From Streptomyces sp. RKAG290 (GTDB lineage Bacteria > Actinomycetota > Actinomycetes > Streptomycetales > Streptomycetaceae): a DNA stretch of 64,000 bases. A program made the translations under genes and the position numbers. Positions 1 through 10,610 of the stretch are shown piece after piece. Below the pieces are notes generated by a model, which was not told the origin of the DNA, did not search any database, and was given only the letters and a program-made list of their open reading frames with translations. Every line of letters begins with the position of its first letter. Positions within the stretch are counted from its first letter, which is position 1. The stretch is taken from the NCBI RefSeq assembly GCF_023701695.1, contig NZ_JAJOZC010000001.1:1550001-1614000 (forward strand), in the 5' to 3' direction.

Positions 1-462
1 GGCGCGGTCGGCGACGACGCTCAGCTGGTTGACGGCGTTCGGGCGCTGGAGGTCACAGGCGACGAGAAGCGGGGAGTGGCCCTGGGCCTTGAGCCAGAGG
101 CCGAGCTTTCCGGCGAGGGTCGTCTTACCGGCACCCTGGAGACCGGCGAGCATGATCACGGTGGGCGGGTTCTTGGCGAACCGCAGCCGCCGGGTCTCGC
201 CACCGAGGATGGAGACGAGCTCCTCGTTGACGATCTTGATCATCTGCTGCGCCGGGTTCAGCGCCTGGGAGACCTCGACGCCGCGCGCCCGCTCCTTGAC
301 GTTGGCGATGAAGGACCGGACGACGGGCAGCGCGACATCGGCTTCGAGGAGGGCGATACGGATCTCGCGAGCCGTGGCATCGATGTCCGCCTCGGACAAG
401 CGGCCCTTGCCCCTGAGGTTCTTGAAAGTCGCGGCAAGGCGGTCGGAGAGAGTATCGAACAC
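1..462 (-). CDS. ffh: Signal recognition particle protein Ffh (C-terminal part outside window)
   Basis: This is the SRP54-type GTPase that binds signal peptides at the ribosome and docks with FtsY, which is also in this window. The visible 154 codons give the N-terminal four-helix bundle (starting MFDTLSDRLAATFKNLRGKG) and the start of the G domain, with the P-loop GLQGAGKTTLAGKL at about residues 106-119 and the following CDLQRPNAV motif. The start is GTG at 462, the usual MFDTLSDRL start of the family. The gene is cut by the left window edge just after the P-loop, so the rest of the G domain and the M domain are not seen. It lies downstream of glnD, from which a hairpin terminator separates it. 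Confidence 0.96.
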   Translation of the reverse strand, partial: MFDTLSDRLAATFKNLRGKGRLSEADIDATAREIRIALLEADVALPVVRSFIANVKERARGVEVSQALNPAQQMIKIVNEELVSILGGETRRLRFAKNPPTVIMLAGLQGAGKTTLAGKLGLWLKAQGHSPLLVACDLQRPNAVNQLSVVADRA

Positions 463-539
463 GGCGCTCGTCGGTCCTCAGGGTCGGGGGCGGGGGCAGG
501 TAGTCGTCCCCAGGGTATCCGGACGCCGGGGAACGCAAA

Positions 540-571
540 GCCCTCGCCCGGTTCTCGTGACGGACGAGGGC
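540..571 (-). terminator. Terminator hairpin between glnD and ffh
   Basis: A 7-bp perfect inverted repeat (GCCCTCG at 540-546 and CGAGGGC at 565-571) lies just downstream of the glnD stop and is followed on the minus strand by a short TTTG. It probably ends glnD transcripts before ffh. Confidence 0.5.
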
Positions 572-592
572 AACCTCACGTCTCTGTGACGC

Positions 593-3045
593 TCAGCCGA
601 GCGCCTTCTCGACCTCCCGGGCGAGCTCCCCGGCCCGGGCCGCGGACAGCGGATCGCCGTCCGTGTCCGTGACGTAGAAGGCGTCCACCGCGTTGGCCCC
701 CAGCGTCGACACGTGTGCGCTGCGGACCCGGACGGCGCTCTGTTCGAGCGCCCGGCCGATCCGGTGCAGCAGCCCGGGGGCGTCCTGGGCGCGCACCTCG
801 ATCACCGTGGCCAGCTGCGAGCCGGCCGCCGCGACCGTGACCCTCGGCGGCGGCGCCTTCACCCCGCGGCGTCGCGGGTACGCCGCCTCGCGCTCGGCCA
901 GCCTGGCCCGGATGTCCAGCGAGCCGTCCAGCGCGCGTACGAGATCGGCGCGCAGCCGGGCGGCCTGCGGCAGGGACCCGTACTCGGCCGCGACCCGCCA
1001 GCTGAGCAGCAGCAGGTCCGCGGAGTCGCCCATCTCGGTGGGCAGCTCGACGGCCCGCAGGTCCGCGGCGCGGACGGTGAGGCGGTGCAGGGCGAGGACG
1101 CCGGCCGCGGCGGGAAGGACCCCGGGCCGGTCCGGGAGGGCGATGAGGAGTTCGACGCCGACGGGTTCGGGTGCGCCGTCCTCGTCCGGGGTCTCGGTCT
1201 GGGCGTGCAGGGAGAGGACCGGTTCCCCGGTGCGCAGCGCCTCCACGGCCAGGCGCTCCTGTTCGGCGCTGGGCGCCGCTTCCTCGGGCTCCTCGGGTGC
1301 CTCGCCGGCGAGGACCGCGGCGACGCGCCTGACCAGGTCGGTGACGAGGGAGGCGCGCCAGGTGGACCATGCGGCGGGCCCGGTGGCGAGCGCGTCGGCC
1401 TCGGTGAGTGCGTGCAGGAGTTCCAGCGTGGAGGCGGTGCCGACCGCGTCGGCGACGGAGCGGACGGTCGCCGGGTCGTCGAGGTCGCGGCGGGTGGCGG
1501 TCTCGATGAGCATCAGGTGGTGGCGCACGAGGGTGGCGATGACGCCCACGTCGTGCTGGTCGAAGCCGATCCGGGCGGCCATGTCGCGGGCGATGACCTC
1601 GCCGGCGACGGAGTGGTCACCGGGCCAGCCCTTGCCGATGTCGTGCAGCAGCGCGGCGACGAGCAGCAGGTCGGGCCGGCCGACCCGGCGGGTGAGGGAG
1701 GAGGCGCGGACGGCCGTCTCGACGAGGTGGCGGTCCACCGTCCAGGTGTGGACGGGGTTGCGCTGCGGCCGGCAGTGGACCCGTTCCCAGTCGGGGAGGA
1801 GCCGGGTGATCAGCCCTCGGCCTCCAGGGCCTCCCACACGGGGACGGTGGCCTCGCCCGCGCCGAGGAGGGTGACGAGTTCCTCCCGGGCCTCGGCCGGC
1901 CAGGGCACCGGCAGCGGCTTGGCCGCGGTGGCGAGGTGGCGTACGACGTGGCGGGAGAGCGGGAGTTCGGACTGGGCGGCCGCGGCGGCGGCACGCAGGA
2001 CGAGCACCGGGTCCCGCTCCGGCCGGGCGGTGCGGGCGAGGACGACTTCGCCGTCGGCCTCGACGACGCCGTCGGCGAGCGGGCTGCGGTCGGTGGCCGG
2101 GGCACGGCCGCCGCCCAGCATGGCGCGCAGCCGGGGCCGGACCGAGCGGGCCCGGAGCACCCGGTTGACCTCGCGCCAGGTGACGTCGGTGGCGTACGAG
2201 ACGGTGCGGGCGGCCTCGTACACCTGGCGCAGCAGTGCGTCGGCGTCCAGGAGTCCGAGTGCGCCGGCGACCTGGTCCTGTTCCTGGAGGGCGAGGCGGT
2301 CGGTGGCGCGGCCGGTGGTGAGGTGGAGGGCGTCGCGGGTGTCGAGCAGGACGCGGCGGGCTTCGGCGAGCCCCTCCCGGGGTGCGTCGGCGACCCAGGA
2401 CGCGGCCACGGCGCGCAGGGCGGTGGCGTCGCGCAGCCCGCCGCGGGCCTCCTTGAGGTCGGGTTCCAGGAGGAACTGGAGCTCGCCCTGCCGTTCGGCC
2501 CGTTCGCGGCACAGCTCGTCGAGCGCGGGCAGGCGCTTGGGGGCCTGGTTGCGCCAGTCGGCGAGGATCGCGGTGCGCAGGGAGGCGACGAGGCCGAGGT
2601 TCCCGGCGACCGGCCGGGCGTCGAGCAGCCCGAGCTGGACCTTGAGGTCCTCGCCGGCCGTCTTGCGGGCTTCGGCGGGAGTGCGTACCGAGTGGTCGAG
2701 GGCGAGCCCGAGGTCCCAGACGGGGTACCAGACGCGGTCGGCGAGGGCGGCCACGGCAGCCGCGTCGGCGGTGCCGTCGTGCAGGAGCACGAGGTCGAGG
2801 TCGCTGCGCGGGGAGAGTTCGCCGCGGCCGTAGCCGCCGACGGCGACGAGTGCGGCGCCGCGGACACCCGCGTGTTCGGCCGCGGCGGTGAAGAGGGCGG
2901 TCAGCCACTCGTCGGTGAGCGAGGCGAGGGCCGCACGGCGCGGCGGCCCGGACTGCGCCTTCTCCTGGAGAAGGCGCAGCCGGGCCGCCGCATAGCCGCT
3001 GGGTCCCGAGTCCTCGGATCCGGTGGTCACTTCGGTACTCGTCAC
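593..3045 (-). CDS. glnD: PII uridylyl/adenylyltransferase GlnD, split by an apparent one-base deletion
   Basis: GlnD modifies the PII protein GlnK, encoded just upstream; in Streptomyces it adenylylates Tyr51. The N-terminal frame (start GTG 3045, MTSTEVTTGSEDSG) carries the nucleotidyltransferase motif GGYGRGELSPRSDLDL. It runs to EALEAEG and stops at 1810-1812. The C-terminal half continues in another frame from GLITRLLPDWERV, with the HD-domain motif LLHDIGKGWPGDHSVAG and tandem ACT regions (ELLIALPDRPGVLPAAAGVL and VIEVRAQDAPGLLHRIGRAL), ending at 593. Inserting one base near 1813 joins EALEAEG directly to LITRLLPDW, giving about 817 residues, the normal length. I treat the break as a probable sequencing error. 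The gene is third in amtB-glnK-glnD, 31 bp after glnK. Confidence 0.93.
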
Positions 3046-3076
3046 CCAGCTGCCTTTCCGTTTACGGAACCGTCGG

Positions 3077-4764
<1,688 letters not shown>

Positions 4765-4879
4765 CGGCGTCTCCTCGTCGTCGGTGCGGCCGCGTGCGGG
4801 CGATGGGGGCACAACCACGTGCGGGACCACTGGGGAAAAGGTGCGGGCCGGTTATGCGCCATGAGATTCGCCCAGTGCC

Positions 4880-4917
4880 GTTTCCGCCGATGCCGCACGA
4901 TGTTTCGCCGCAGTGAC
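4880..4917 (-). promoter_or_regulatory. GlnR-binding box upstream of amtB
   Basis: On the minus strand the sequence reads GTCAC-N6-GAAAC-N6-CGGCA-N6-GAAAC. This matches the known GlnR arrangement gTnAc-n6-GaAAc-n6-GtnAC-n6-GAAAc in half-site content and in all three 6-nt spacers; only the third element is weak. A further GTAAC lies upstream at 4933-4937. The remainder of the 368-bp gap between nsdA and amtB (4765-5132) shows no gene. GlnR would activate the amtB operon under nitrogen limitation. Confidence 0.8.
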
Positions 4918-5132
4918 GAAGGGGAGCGACGTGTTACGTCCCATGAACCGCCCGTGCCGCATCCGCGCTCGGGCCTACTCTGCGGCCGGAGCCGCATACG
5001 GTGCGGTTACGACGCTCCGGTACGGGCACGACCACACGAACCGGCCACGGCGACCACCCGCTGACCTGGCAATCGGGGGAGCCGAAGTCGGTCCTTGCGG
5101 GGTGGCCGTCGTGGCCGGGGCCTGGGTGCCGC

Positions 5133-6608
5133 TCAGACCGCTTCGGCGGTCTCGGGCAGTTGTTCGGTGAGGAGATCGGTGAGCCGGGCGACCTCGGGAA
5201 TGTCCCCGAAGTCCCTGGCCGCGGTGTCGACCGTCTTGCGCAGCCGGGTGTTGACGCGCTCGGAGCGGACCTTCTTGGCGACGCGCAGCGCCTTCTCGGC
5301 CAGCACGGTGGACTGCTCGGGCTCGCGCTTGAGGAGGTGGACGGTGGCGAGGCCGATCAGGTTGAGGGCGTACGACCGCTGGTGCTCGTCGTCCTCGCCG
5401 AAGAGCTGGACCGCCTTGTCCATGACGGGTTCGGCGAGCGAGGCGTACGTGGGGCTGCGGCCGGCCACATAGGCCAGGTCACGGTAGGAGTGGGAGTTCT
5501 CGCCGTTGAGCTCGGCCTCGGAGAAGAAGCGGATCCAGTCGGGCTCGGGCTCGCCGTCGATACCGGCGTCCAGGAAGGTGTCCTCGGCCATGCGGACGGC
5601 TCGTTTGCACTTGCTCGGCTGGCCCATGTTGGCGTAGGCGCGGGCCTCCATCGCATACAGCATGGCCTGGGTCCGGGCGGTGGCGCACTCCCGGCTGCCG
5701 TACTGCGCGAGGTGGATCAGTTCGAGGGCATCCTCGGGGCGGCCGAGGTGGATCATCTGCCGGCTCATGCTGGACAGCACGTACGAGCCCAGCGGCTTGT
5801 CGCCGGCCTCCTTGGAGGCGTGCAGCGCGAGGACGAAGTACTTCTGGGCGGTGGGCTGAAGGCCTACGTCGTAGCTCATCCAGCCTGCCAGCTCGGCCAG
5901 TTCGGCAGCGCAGCGGAACAGCCGCTTGGCGGTGGCGGCCGGCTGCGGTTCCTGCAGCAGGTCGGTGACCTCGTGGAGCTGGCCGACGACGGCCTTGCGG
6001 CGCAGTCCCCCGCCGCACTGCGCGTCCCACTGACGGAACATCGCGGTGGTGGATTCCAGCAGGTCGAGCTCGGGGCCGGAGAGCCGGGAGGGGCGGCGGT
6101 CGGCGGCGGCCGACTCCGGCTCCGCGGCTCCGGCGGACACGACGGGCACCAGCCAGCGCTGCATGGGCTCGATGAGGGCGGGGCCGGCGGCGAGGGCGAG
6201 CGAGCTGCCGAGGAACCCGCGGCGGGCGAGCATCAGGTCGCTGCGGGAGAACTCGCTGAGCAGGGCGACGGTCTGCGGTCCGGCCCAGGGCAGATCGACG
6301 CCGGCCACCGACGGTGCCTGGTGCGCGGCGCGCAGCCCCAGGTCCTCCACGGCGACGACGGTGCCGAAGCGCTCCGAGAAGAGTTCGGACAGGATGCGCG
6401 GGATCGGTTCGCGCGGCTGCTCACCGTCGAGCCAGCGCCGCACCCGGGAGGTGTCGGTGCTGATGTGGTGGGCGCCCATCTGCCGTGCCCTGCGGTTCAC
6501 CTGCCGTGCCAGCTCGCCTTTCGACCAGCCGCTGCGCATGAACCATGATCCCAATTGCCCGTTCGGGCGCTTACCGGCATTCGCCTCGCCCGCGCCGCTG
6601 CCACTCAC
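5133..6608 (-). CDS. nsdA: NsdA-like regulator of sporulation and antibiotic production
   Basis: This is a 491-residue cytoplasmic protein matching Streptomyces NsdA, a negative regulator of sporulation and antibiotic production whose gene lies next to amtB in S. coelicolor. An N-terminal region of about 100 residues (LGSWFMRSGWSKGELARQVN ... TDTSRVRRWLDGEQPRE) looks like a helix-turn-helix. A central and C-terminal helical region has tetratricopeptide-like repeats (for example AEPVMDKAVQLFGEDDEHQR and STVLAEKALRVAKKVRSERV). The start is GTG 6608 (MSGSGAGEANAG), preceded by GGGGGC; an in-frame extension upstream to 6818 lacks any family-like sequence. It is monocistronic, with its own upstream region. 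Confidence 0.9.
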   Translation of the reverse strand: MSGSGAGEANAGKRPNGQLGSWFMRSGWSKGELARQVNRRARQMGAHHISTDTSRVRRWLDGEQPREPIPRILSELFSERFGTVVAVEDLGLRAAHQAPSVAGVDLPWAGPQTVALLSEFSRSDLMLARRGFLGSSLALAAGPALIEPMQRWLVPVVSAGAAEPESAAADRRPSRLSGPELDLLESTTAMFRQWDAQCGGGLRRKAVVGQLHEVTDLLQEPQPAATAKRLFRCAAELAELAGWMSYDVGLQPTAQKYFVLALHASKEAGDKPLGSYVLSSMSRQMIHLGRPEDALELIHLAQYGSRECATARTQAMLYAMEARAYANMGQPSKCKRAVRMAEDTFLDAGIDGEPEPDWIRFFSEAELNGENSHSYRDLAYVAGRSPTYASLAEPVMDKAVQLFGEDDEHQRSYALNLIGLATVHLLKREPEQSTVLAEKALRVAKKVRSERVNTRLRKTVDTAARDFGDIPEVARLTDLLTEQLPETAEAV

Positions 6609-7031
6609 TGGAACGCCCCCATCCCGCCGAATACTGTCGCCGCGAACCACTATCAGAATGCCGTGAACAGATGCTGCCCGTACGAAGGTTGGACACCATC
6701 GAACAGAAAATCGGGTTGCCTCCGGCATACCCATGGGCGCACATACTTCCACGCTTCGTGTACCGACGGTAATCCTACGATCACCCCCTCGGGAGGGTGA
6801 TTGGAGAAACGCCACCATTCGCCACCCCTTCGGATGAACGCCACCGCGGCCGGGCGCGATTCACTTGACAGACAGCGATCAGCGGTGGGCGCACAGGCGC
6901 ATCCAGGGGCGCGCAGACGGCGTCCGACTCCCCGGGGCGCGCCCCGCACCCACCGGGGCCACTGGAAAGCGGAGGGTCACGATTGAACTCCGGTACGTAA
7001 CCACCGGCGAGTTGGACCCGTTGGAGGGGGC
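6609..7031. other. Divergent intergenic region between nsdA and the Prim-Pol-like gene
   Basis: This 423-bp stretch separates two divergent genes and holds no credible coding sequence. It is less GC-rich around 6650-6780, as expected of promoters. An imperfect inverted repeat, ATCACCC (6780-6786) and GGGTGAT (6795-6801), is the only clear structure; it could be an operator for nsdA or a small leader hairpin. Confidence 0.5.
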
Positions 7032-7688
7032 ATGGGCTTCACGATCGGCGGCATCCGCGAAAAGCGATCCGGCTCACGGCGCCGCGGCCGTGCGGCCGAG
7101 GGCACCGCGGTGGCCGAGTACACGGGACTGTGGGGCTGGGCCGTCACGCCCGGCGCACGGGCCTCGGACGGCAACTGCTCGTGCGGGGACGCCGGTTGCG
7201 TCTCTCCCGGCGCACATCCACTGGACTTCGCGGACGAGGTTCCCGCCGGGGCGACACTCCACACCGCCGCGCGGGCGTGGGCCGAGGTGCCGGGCGCCTC
7301 GATGCTGCTGCCGGTAGGCCGCAGCTTCGATGTGCTCGATGTCGCCGAACTGCCCGGACGCCGGGCACTGGTGCGGATGGAGCGGATGGGCCTGCCACTG
7401 GGGCCGGTGGCGGTGACCCCGGCCGGCCGGGCGCAGTTCTTCGTCGCACCGGGCGCCGCCGCCGGGCTCCCCCAACTGCTGTACCGGATGGGCTGGGACG
7501 ACGCGGACCTGGATCTGCGGGCTCTCGGCCCGGGCACCCACATCACCGCACCACCGTCGGACCAGGGCGGCCTCGGCCCGGTCCGCTGGCTCCGGCCGCC
7601 GGCCCTGGACACCGCGGCGGCGCCACCGGAGGCGCGGCTGCTGCTGGGCACACTGGCGTACATCTGCCACCGGGCGCCCTGCGGCTGA
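7032..7688 (+). CDS. Bifunctional primase/polymerase-like (Prim-Pol) domain protein
   Basis: This 218-residue protein resembles the small Prim-Pol N-terminal domain proteins common in actinobacteria. The indicative motif is CSCGDAGCVSPGAHPLDF (residues about 54-71), followed by WAEVPGASMLLPVGRSFDVLDV. It carries only this domain, with no helicase part, and acidic catalytic residues cannot be assigned confidently, so it may be non-catalytic. The start ATG 7032 has an excellent GGAGGGGG ribosome site. It is a single gene facing ftsY across a bidirectional terminator. Function in the cell is not known. Confidence 0.75.
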   Translation: MGFTIGGIREKRSGSRRRGRAAEGTAVAEYTGLWGWAVTPGARASDGNCSCGDAGCVSPGAHPLDFADEVPAGATLHTAARAWAEVPGASMLLPVGRSFDVLDVAELPGRRALVRMERMGLPLGPVAVTPAGRAQFFVAPGAAAGLPQLLYRMGWDDADLDLRALGPGTHITAPPSDQGGLGPVRWLRPPALDTAAAPPEARLLLGTLAYICHRAPCG

Positions 7689-7728
7689 GCCGCCTGGGCT
7701 GCGCGACTGAAGCTGTGCGGCGGGACCT

Positions 7729-7779
7729 GACAGCGAAGAACCCGGCCGCAGGTGTCACGCGGCCGGGCTCTTCGCTGTC
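7729..7779. terminator. Bidirectional terminator between the Prim-Pol-like gene and ftsY
   Basis: A 21-bp inverted repeat with one mismatched position (arms 7729-7749 and 7759-7779, loop AGGTGTCAC) lies between the convergent genes. Its outer GAAGAA/CTCTTC ends give U-rich ends on both strands. Confidence 0.85.
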
Positions 7780-7788
7780 TGCGGGACT

Positions 7789-8991
7789 TCAGTCCCCGAT
7801 CAGGGCGTCCACGAACGCCTCCGGTTCGAAGGGAGCCAGATCGTCCGGCCCCTCGCCGAGTCCGATCAGCTTCACCGGCACGCCCAGTTCACGCTGGACG
7901 GCGATGACGATGCCGCCCTTGGCGGTGCCGTCGAGCTTGGTGAGGACGATGCCGGTGATGTCGACGACCTCGGCGAACACCCGCGCCTGGACCAGGCCGT
8001 TCTGACCGGTGGTGGCGTCGAGGACGAGCAGGATCTCGTCGAGCGGGCCGTGCTTCTCGACCACCCGCTTGACCTTGCCGAGCTCGTCCATCAGGCCGGT
8101 CTTGGTGTGCAGCCGGCCCGCCGTGTCGATGAGCACGACGTCGGCGCCCTCGGCGATGCCTTCCTTCACCGCGTCGAAGGCGATCGACGCGGGGTCGCCG
8201 CCCTCGGGCCCGCGCACGGTGCGGGCGCCGACGCGCTCGCCCCAGGTCTGGAGCTGGTCGGCGGCGGCGGCCCGGAAGGTGTCGGCCGCGCCGAGCACGA
8301 CGCTGCGGCCGTCGGCCACGAGCACCCGGGCAAGTTTGCCGGTGGTGGTGGTCTTGCCGGTGCCGTTGACACCGACGACCATCACGACGCCGGGGGTGTC
8401 GACGCCGCTCTCCGTCTTGACGGCGCGGTCGAAGTCGGTGCCCAGCAGGGTGAGGAGCTCCTCCCGCAGCAGCGAGCGCAGCTCGTCGGGCGTACGGGTG
8501 CCGAGGACACGGACGCGCTCACGGAGCCGCGCCACCAGTTCCTGGGTGGGTGCGACGCCCACGTCGGCGGTGAGGAGGGTGTCCTCGATCTCCTCCCAGG
8601 TGTCCTCGTCGAGGTTGTCCCGGGACAGGAGCGTGAGCAGCCCCTTGCCCAGGGAGTTCTGCGAGCGGGCGAGCCGGGCCCGCAGCCGTACGAGACGGCC
8701 GGCGGTGGGCTCGGGGACGTCGAGCGCGGGGGCTTCGGGTGCGACGGTCTCCGGAGCCTGTCCGGGGGCGGCCTCGGCAGGCGGAAGCCCGACGTCCTCG
8801 ATGGTGCGGCGCGAATCGTCGCGCGGCGTCTCGGCCTCCTCGCCGACATGGGGCTCGGCGGGAGGAGTGATGGTCGGCGTGCTCGACGGTGCCGGGGGCA
8901 GCTGCTTCTTCTTGCGGCTGCTGACCACGAGCCCGCTGATCACGCCGACCGCGACCAGGGCGATGACTACAGCAAGGATGACGAATTCCAT
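7789..8991 (-). CDS. ftsY: Signal recognition particle receptor FtsY
   Basis: This 400-residue SRP-receptor GTPase partners with Ffh to deliver nascent proteins to the membrane. It begins with a membrane helix (FVILAVVIALVAVGVISGLV), then a charged and proline-rich A region, then the NG domain with P-loop GVNGTGKTTTTGKLA, DTAGRLHTK and TKLDGTAKGG. The C-terminus LIGLGEGPDDLAPFEPEAFV is typical. ATG 8991 is chosen because the membrane helix starts there; an upstream in-frame extension to 9024 has no ribosome site. Confidence 0.96.
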   Translation of the reverse strand: MEFVILAVVIALVAVGVISGLVVSSRKKKQLPPAPSSTPTITPPAEPHVGEEAETPRDDSRRTIEDVGLPPAEAAPGQAPETVAPEAPALDVPEPTAGRLVRLRARLARSQNSLGKGLLTLLSRDNLDEDTWEEIEDTLLTADVGVAPTQELVARLRERVRVLGTRTPDELRSLLREELLTLLGTDFDRAVKTESGVDTPGVVMVVGVNGTGKTTTTGKLARVLVADGRSVVLGAADTFRAAAADQLQTWGERVGARTVRGPEGGDPASIAFDAVKEGIAEGADVVLIDTAGRLHTKTGLMDELGKVKRVVEKHGPLDEILLVLDATTGQNGLVQARVFAEVVDITGIVLTKLDGTAKGGIVIAVQRELGVPVKLIGLGEGPDDLAPFEPEAFVDALIGD

Positions 8992-9151
8992 AACCCACCC
9001 AGTATCGGTCACGTGCGGGGACAAACGGGGAATGCGCGAGCCCGTAGGGGGACGAGTGCCCGCGATCGCCCCGCGGGAACGGGGGCGGGCGGGCGGCGCC
9101 CCCGTGAATCCACCGAGGCGTTACGCCCGGTATGACGGTAAAGGTACGATC

Positions 9152-10549
9152 TTGGCCGTGGAGACCCGTGGCCTGGACCCCGTGCCCGACAGCGAGCGCA
9201 CCGGCCGGGTCCGGAGCCTCTTCCCCACCTGGATCGCGGCCAACATGACCGTGCTCCTGCTCACCATGGGCGCGGGGCTCATCGTCTTCAACGCGCTGAA
9301 CTTCTGGCAGGTGCTGGTCGTCGCGGTGGCCACGCCCGTCGTCTCGTTCGGAATGGTCGGGCTGATCTCGATCGCGGGCAGACGCGGTGGCGCGCCCGGC
9401 ATGGCGCTCTCCCGGGCCGTCTTCGGGCAGCGCGGCAACCTCGCGCCCGGTGCGCTGATCTGGGTCGCCCGCTGGGGCTGGGAGACGGCCAACGCGGTCA
9501 CCGGCGCCTACGCCGTGCTGGCCGTGCTCGATCTGCTCTTCGACATCCGGACCACCTCGACCCTGATCATGGTGACCCTGCAGGCTTTCGTGGCGGCCAG
9601 CTTCCTGCTGTCGGGGCTCGGCGTGCGGGCACTGCGGGTGTGCTGCACCTGGTCCGCCTGCCTCTTCGGCGGGTTCAGCGTCCTCGTGCTGGTGCGTCTG
9701 GCCGCCGCGACGCCGTGGCGGGCCGTCCTGGACCTGCCCGCCGGACCTACGTCGATGATGATCGCGGGCATCGGCACGCTGGCGGCCGGCGGCCTCAGCT
9801 GGGCCCCCTCGGGCCCGGACTTCACCCGCTACCTGCCGCGCACCGCGTCCGGGCGGGCGATGGTCGCGGCGACCGTGGGCGGCGCGGGAATCGTGTTTCT
9901 GCCGATGGTGCTGATGGGTGCGGTGATGGCGGTCGGTACGCCGGGACTGGCCGTCACCGACGATCCGGTCTCGTTCATCGGCGTCCTGCTGCCCGGCTGG
10001 ATCTCGGTGCCGTATCTGATCGTCGCCGTCCTCGGGATGGTCCTGATCAACGCGATGTCGATGTACTCGGCGGGATTCACCGCGCAGACCCTGGGATTCA
10101 GGGTCCCGCGGGCCTGGGCGGTCGGGATCAATGCGGCGATCAGTCTGCTCCTGGGGTCGCTGCTGATGATGGTGGCGAGCAGTTTCATCGATTCGTTCGT
10201 CTCCTTCCTCAACCTGCTCGCGGTGACGTTCTCGGCCTGGATCGGTGTCTTCGGCGTGGACCAGTTACGGGGGCGCACCTACGATCCGGTGGCACTCATG
10301 GACACCACCCCCACCAGCGCCTACTGGTACGCGGGTGGGTTCGCGTGGCCGGCGGTGGCGGCCTGGGCCGCGGGACTGGCGGTGGGGCTGCTCTTCACCG
10401 GCGTGGAGTGGTTCACCGGTCCGCTCGCCACCACCTGGATCGGGCGGAGCGGCCTCGGCTGGGCCGTCACGATCGTCGTCTCGGGCGGCCTGTACGCGGC
10501 ACTGCCGCGTCCCGGGGCGCGACGGGGTGCCGCACCCCTACACTTCTGA
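9152..10549 (+). CDS. NCS1-family cytosine/purine permease-like transporter
   Basis: This integral membrane protein of about 465 residues is of the nucleobase:cation symporter-1 family (CodB type). About twelve hydrophobic segments are visible, beginning RSLFPTWIAANMTVLLLTMG. Family-like motifs include GMALSRAVFGQRGNLAPGAL and SWAPSGPDFTRYLP. The ribosome site GGTAAAGG (9137-9144) lies 7 bp before TTG 9152, so I use that start; GTG 9158 is nearly as likely. Cytosine, purines, allantoin or related compounds are possible substrates and sequence alone does not decide. Confidence 0.82.
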   Translation: MAVETRGLDPVPDSERTGRVRSLFPTWIAANMTVLLLTMGAGLIVFNALNFWQVLVVAVATPVVSFGMVGLISIAGRRGGAPGMALSRAVFGQRGNLAPGALIWVARWGWETANAVTGAYAVLAVLDLLFDIRTTSTLIMVTLQAFVAASFLLSGLGVRALRVCCTWSACLFGGFSVLVLVRLAAATPWRAVLDLPAGPTSMMIAGIGTLAAGGLSWAPSGPDFTRYLPRTASGRAMVAATVGGAGIVFLPMVLMGAVMAVGTPGLAVTDDPVSFIGVLLPGWISVPYLIVAVLGMVLINAMSMYSAGFTAQTLGFRVPRAWAVGINAAISLLLGSLLMMVASSFIDSFVSFLNLLAVTFSAWIGVFGVDQLRGRTYDPVALMDTTPTSAYWYAGGFAWPAVAAWAAGLAVGLLFTGVEWFTGPLATTWIGRSGLGWAVTIVVSGGLYAALPRPGARRGAAPLHF

Positions 10550-10610
10550 CGCTTCGTCAGCTACTGTCCGGGCCGCCCAGCCCAGCCCTCCCGGCGAAGG
10601 GGACAGTGTC

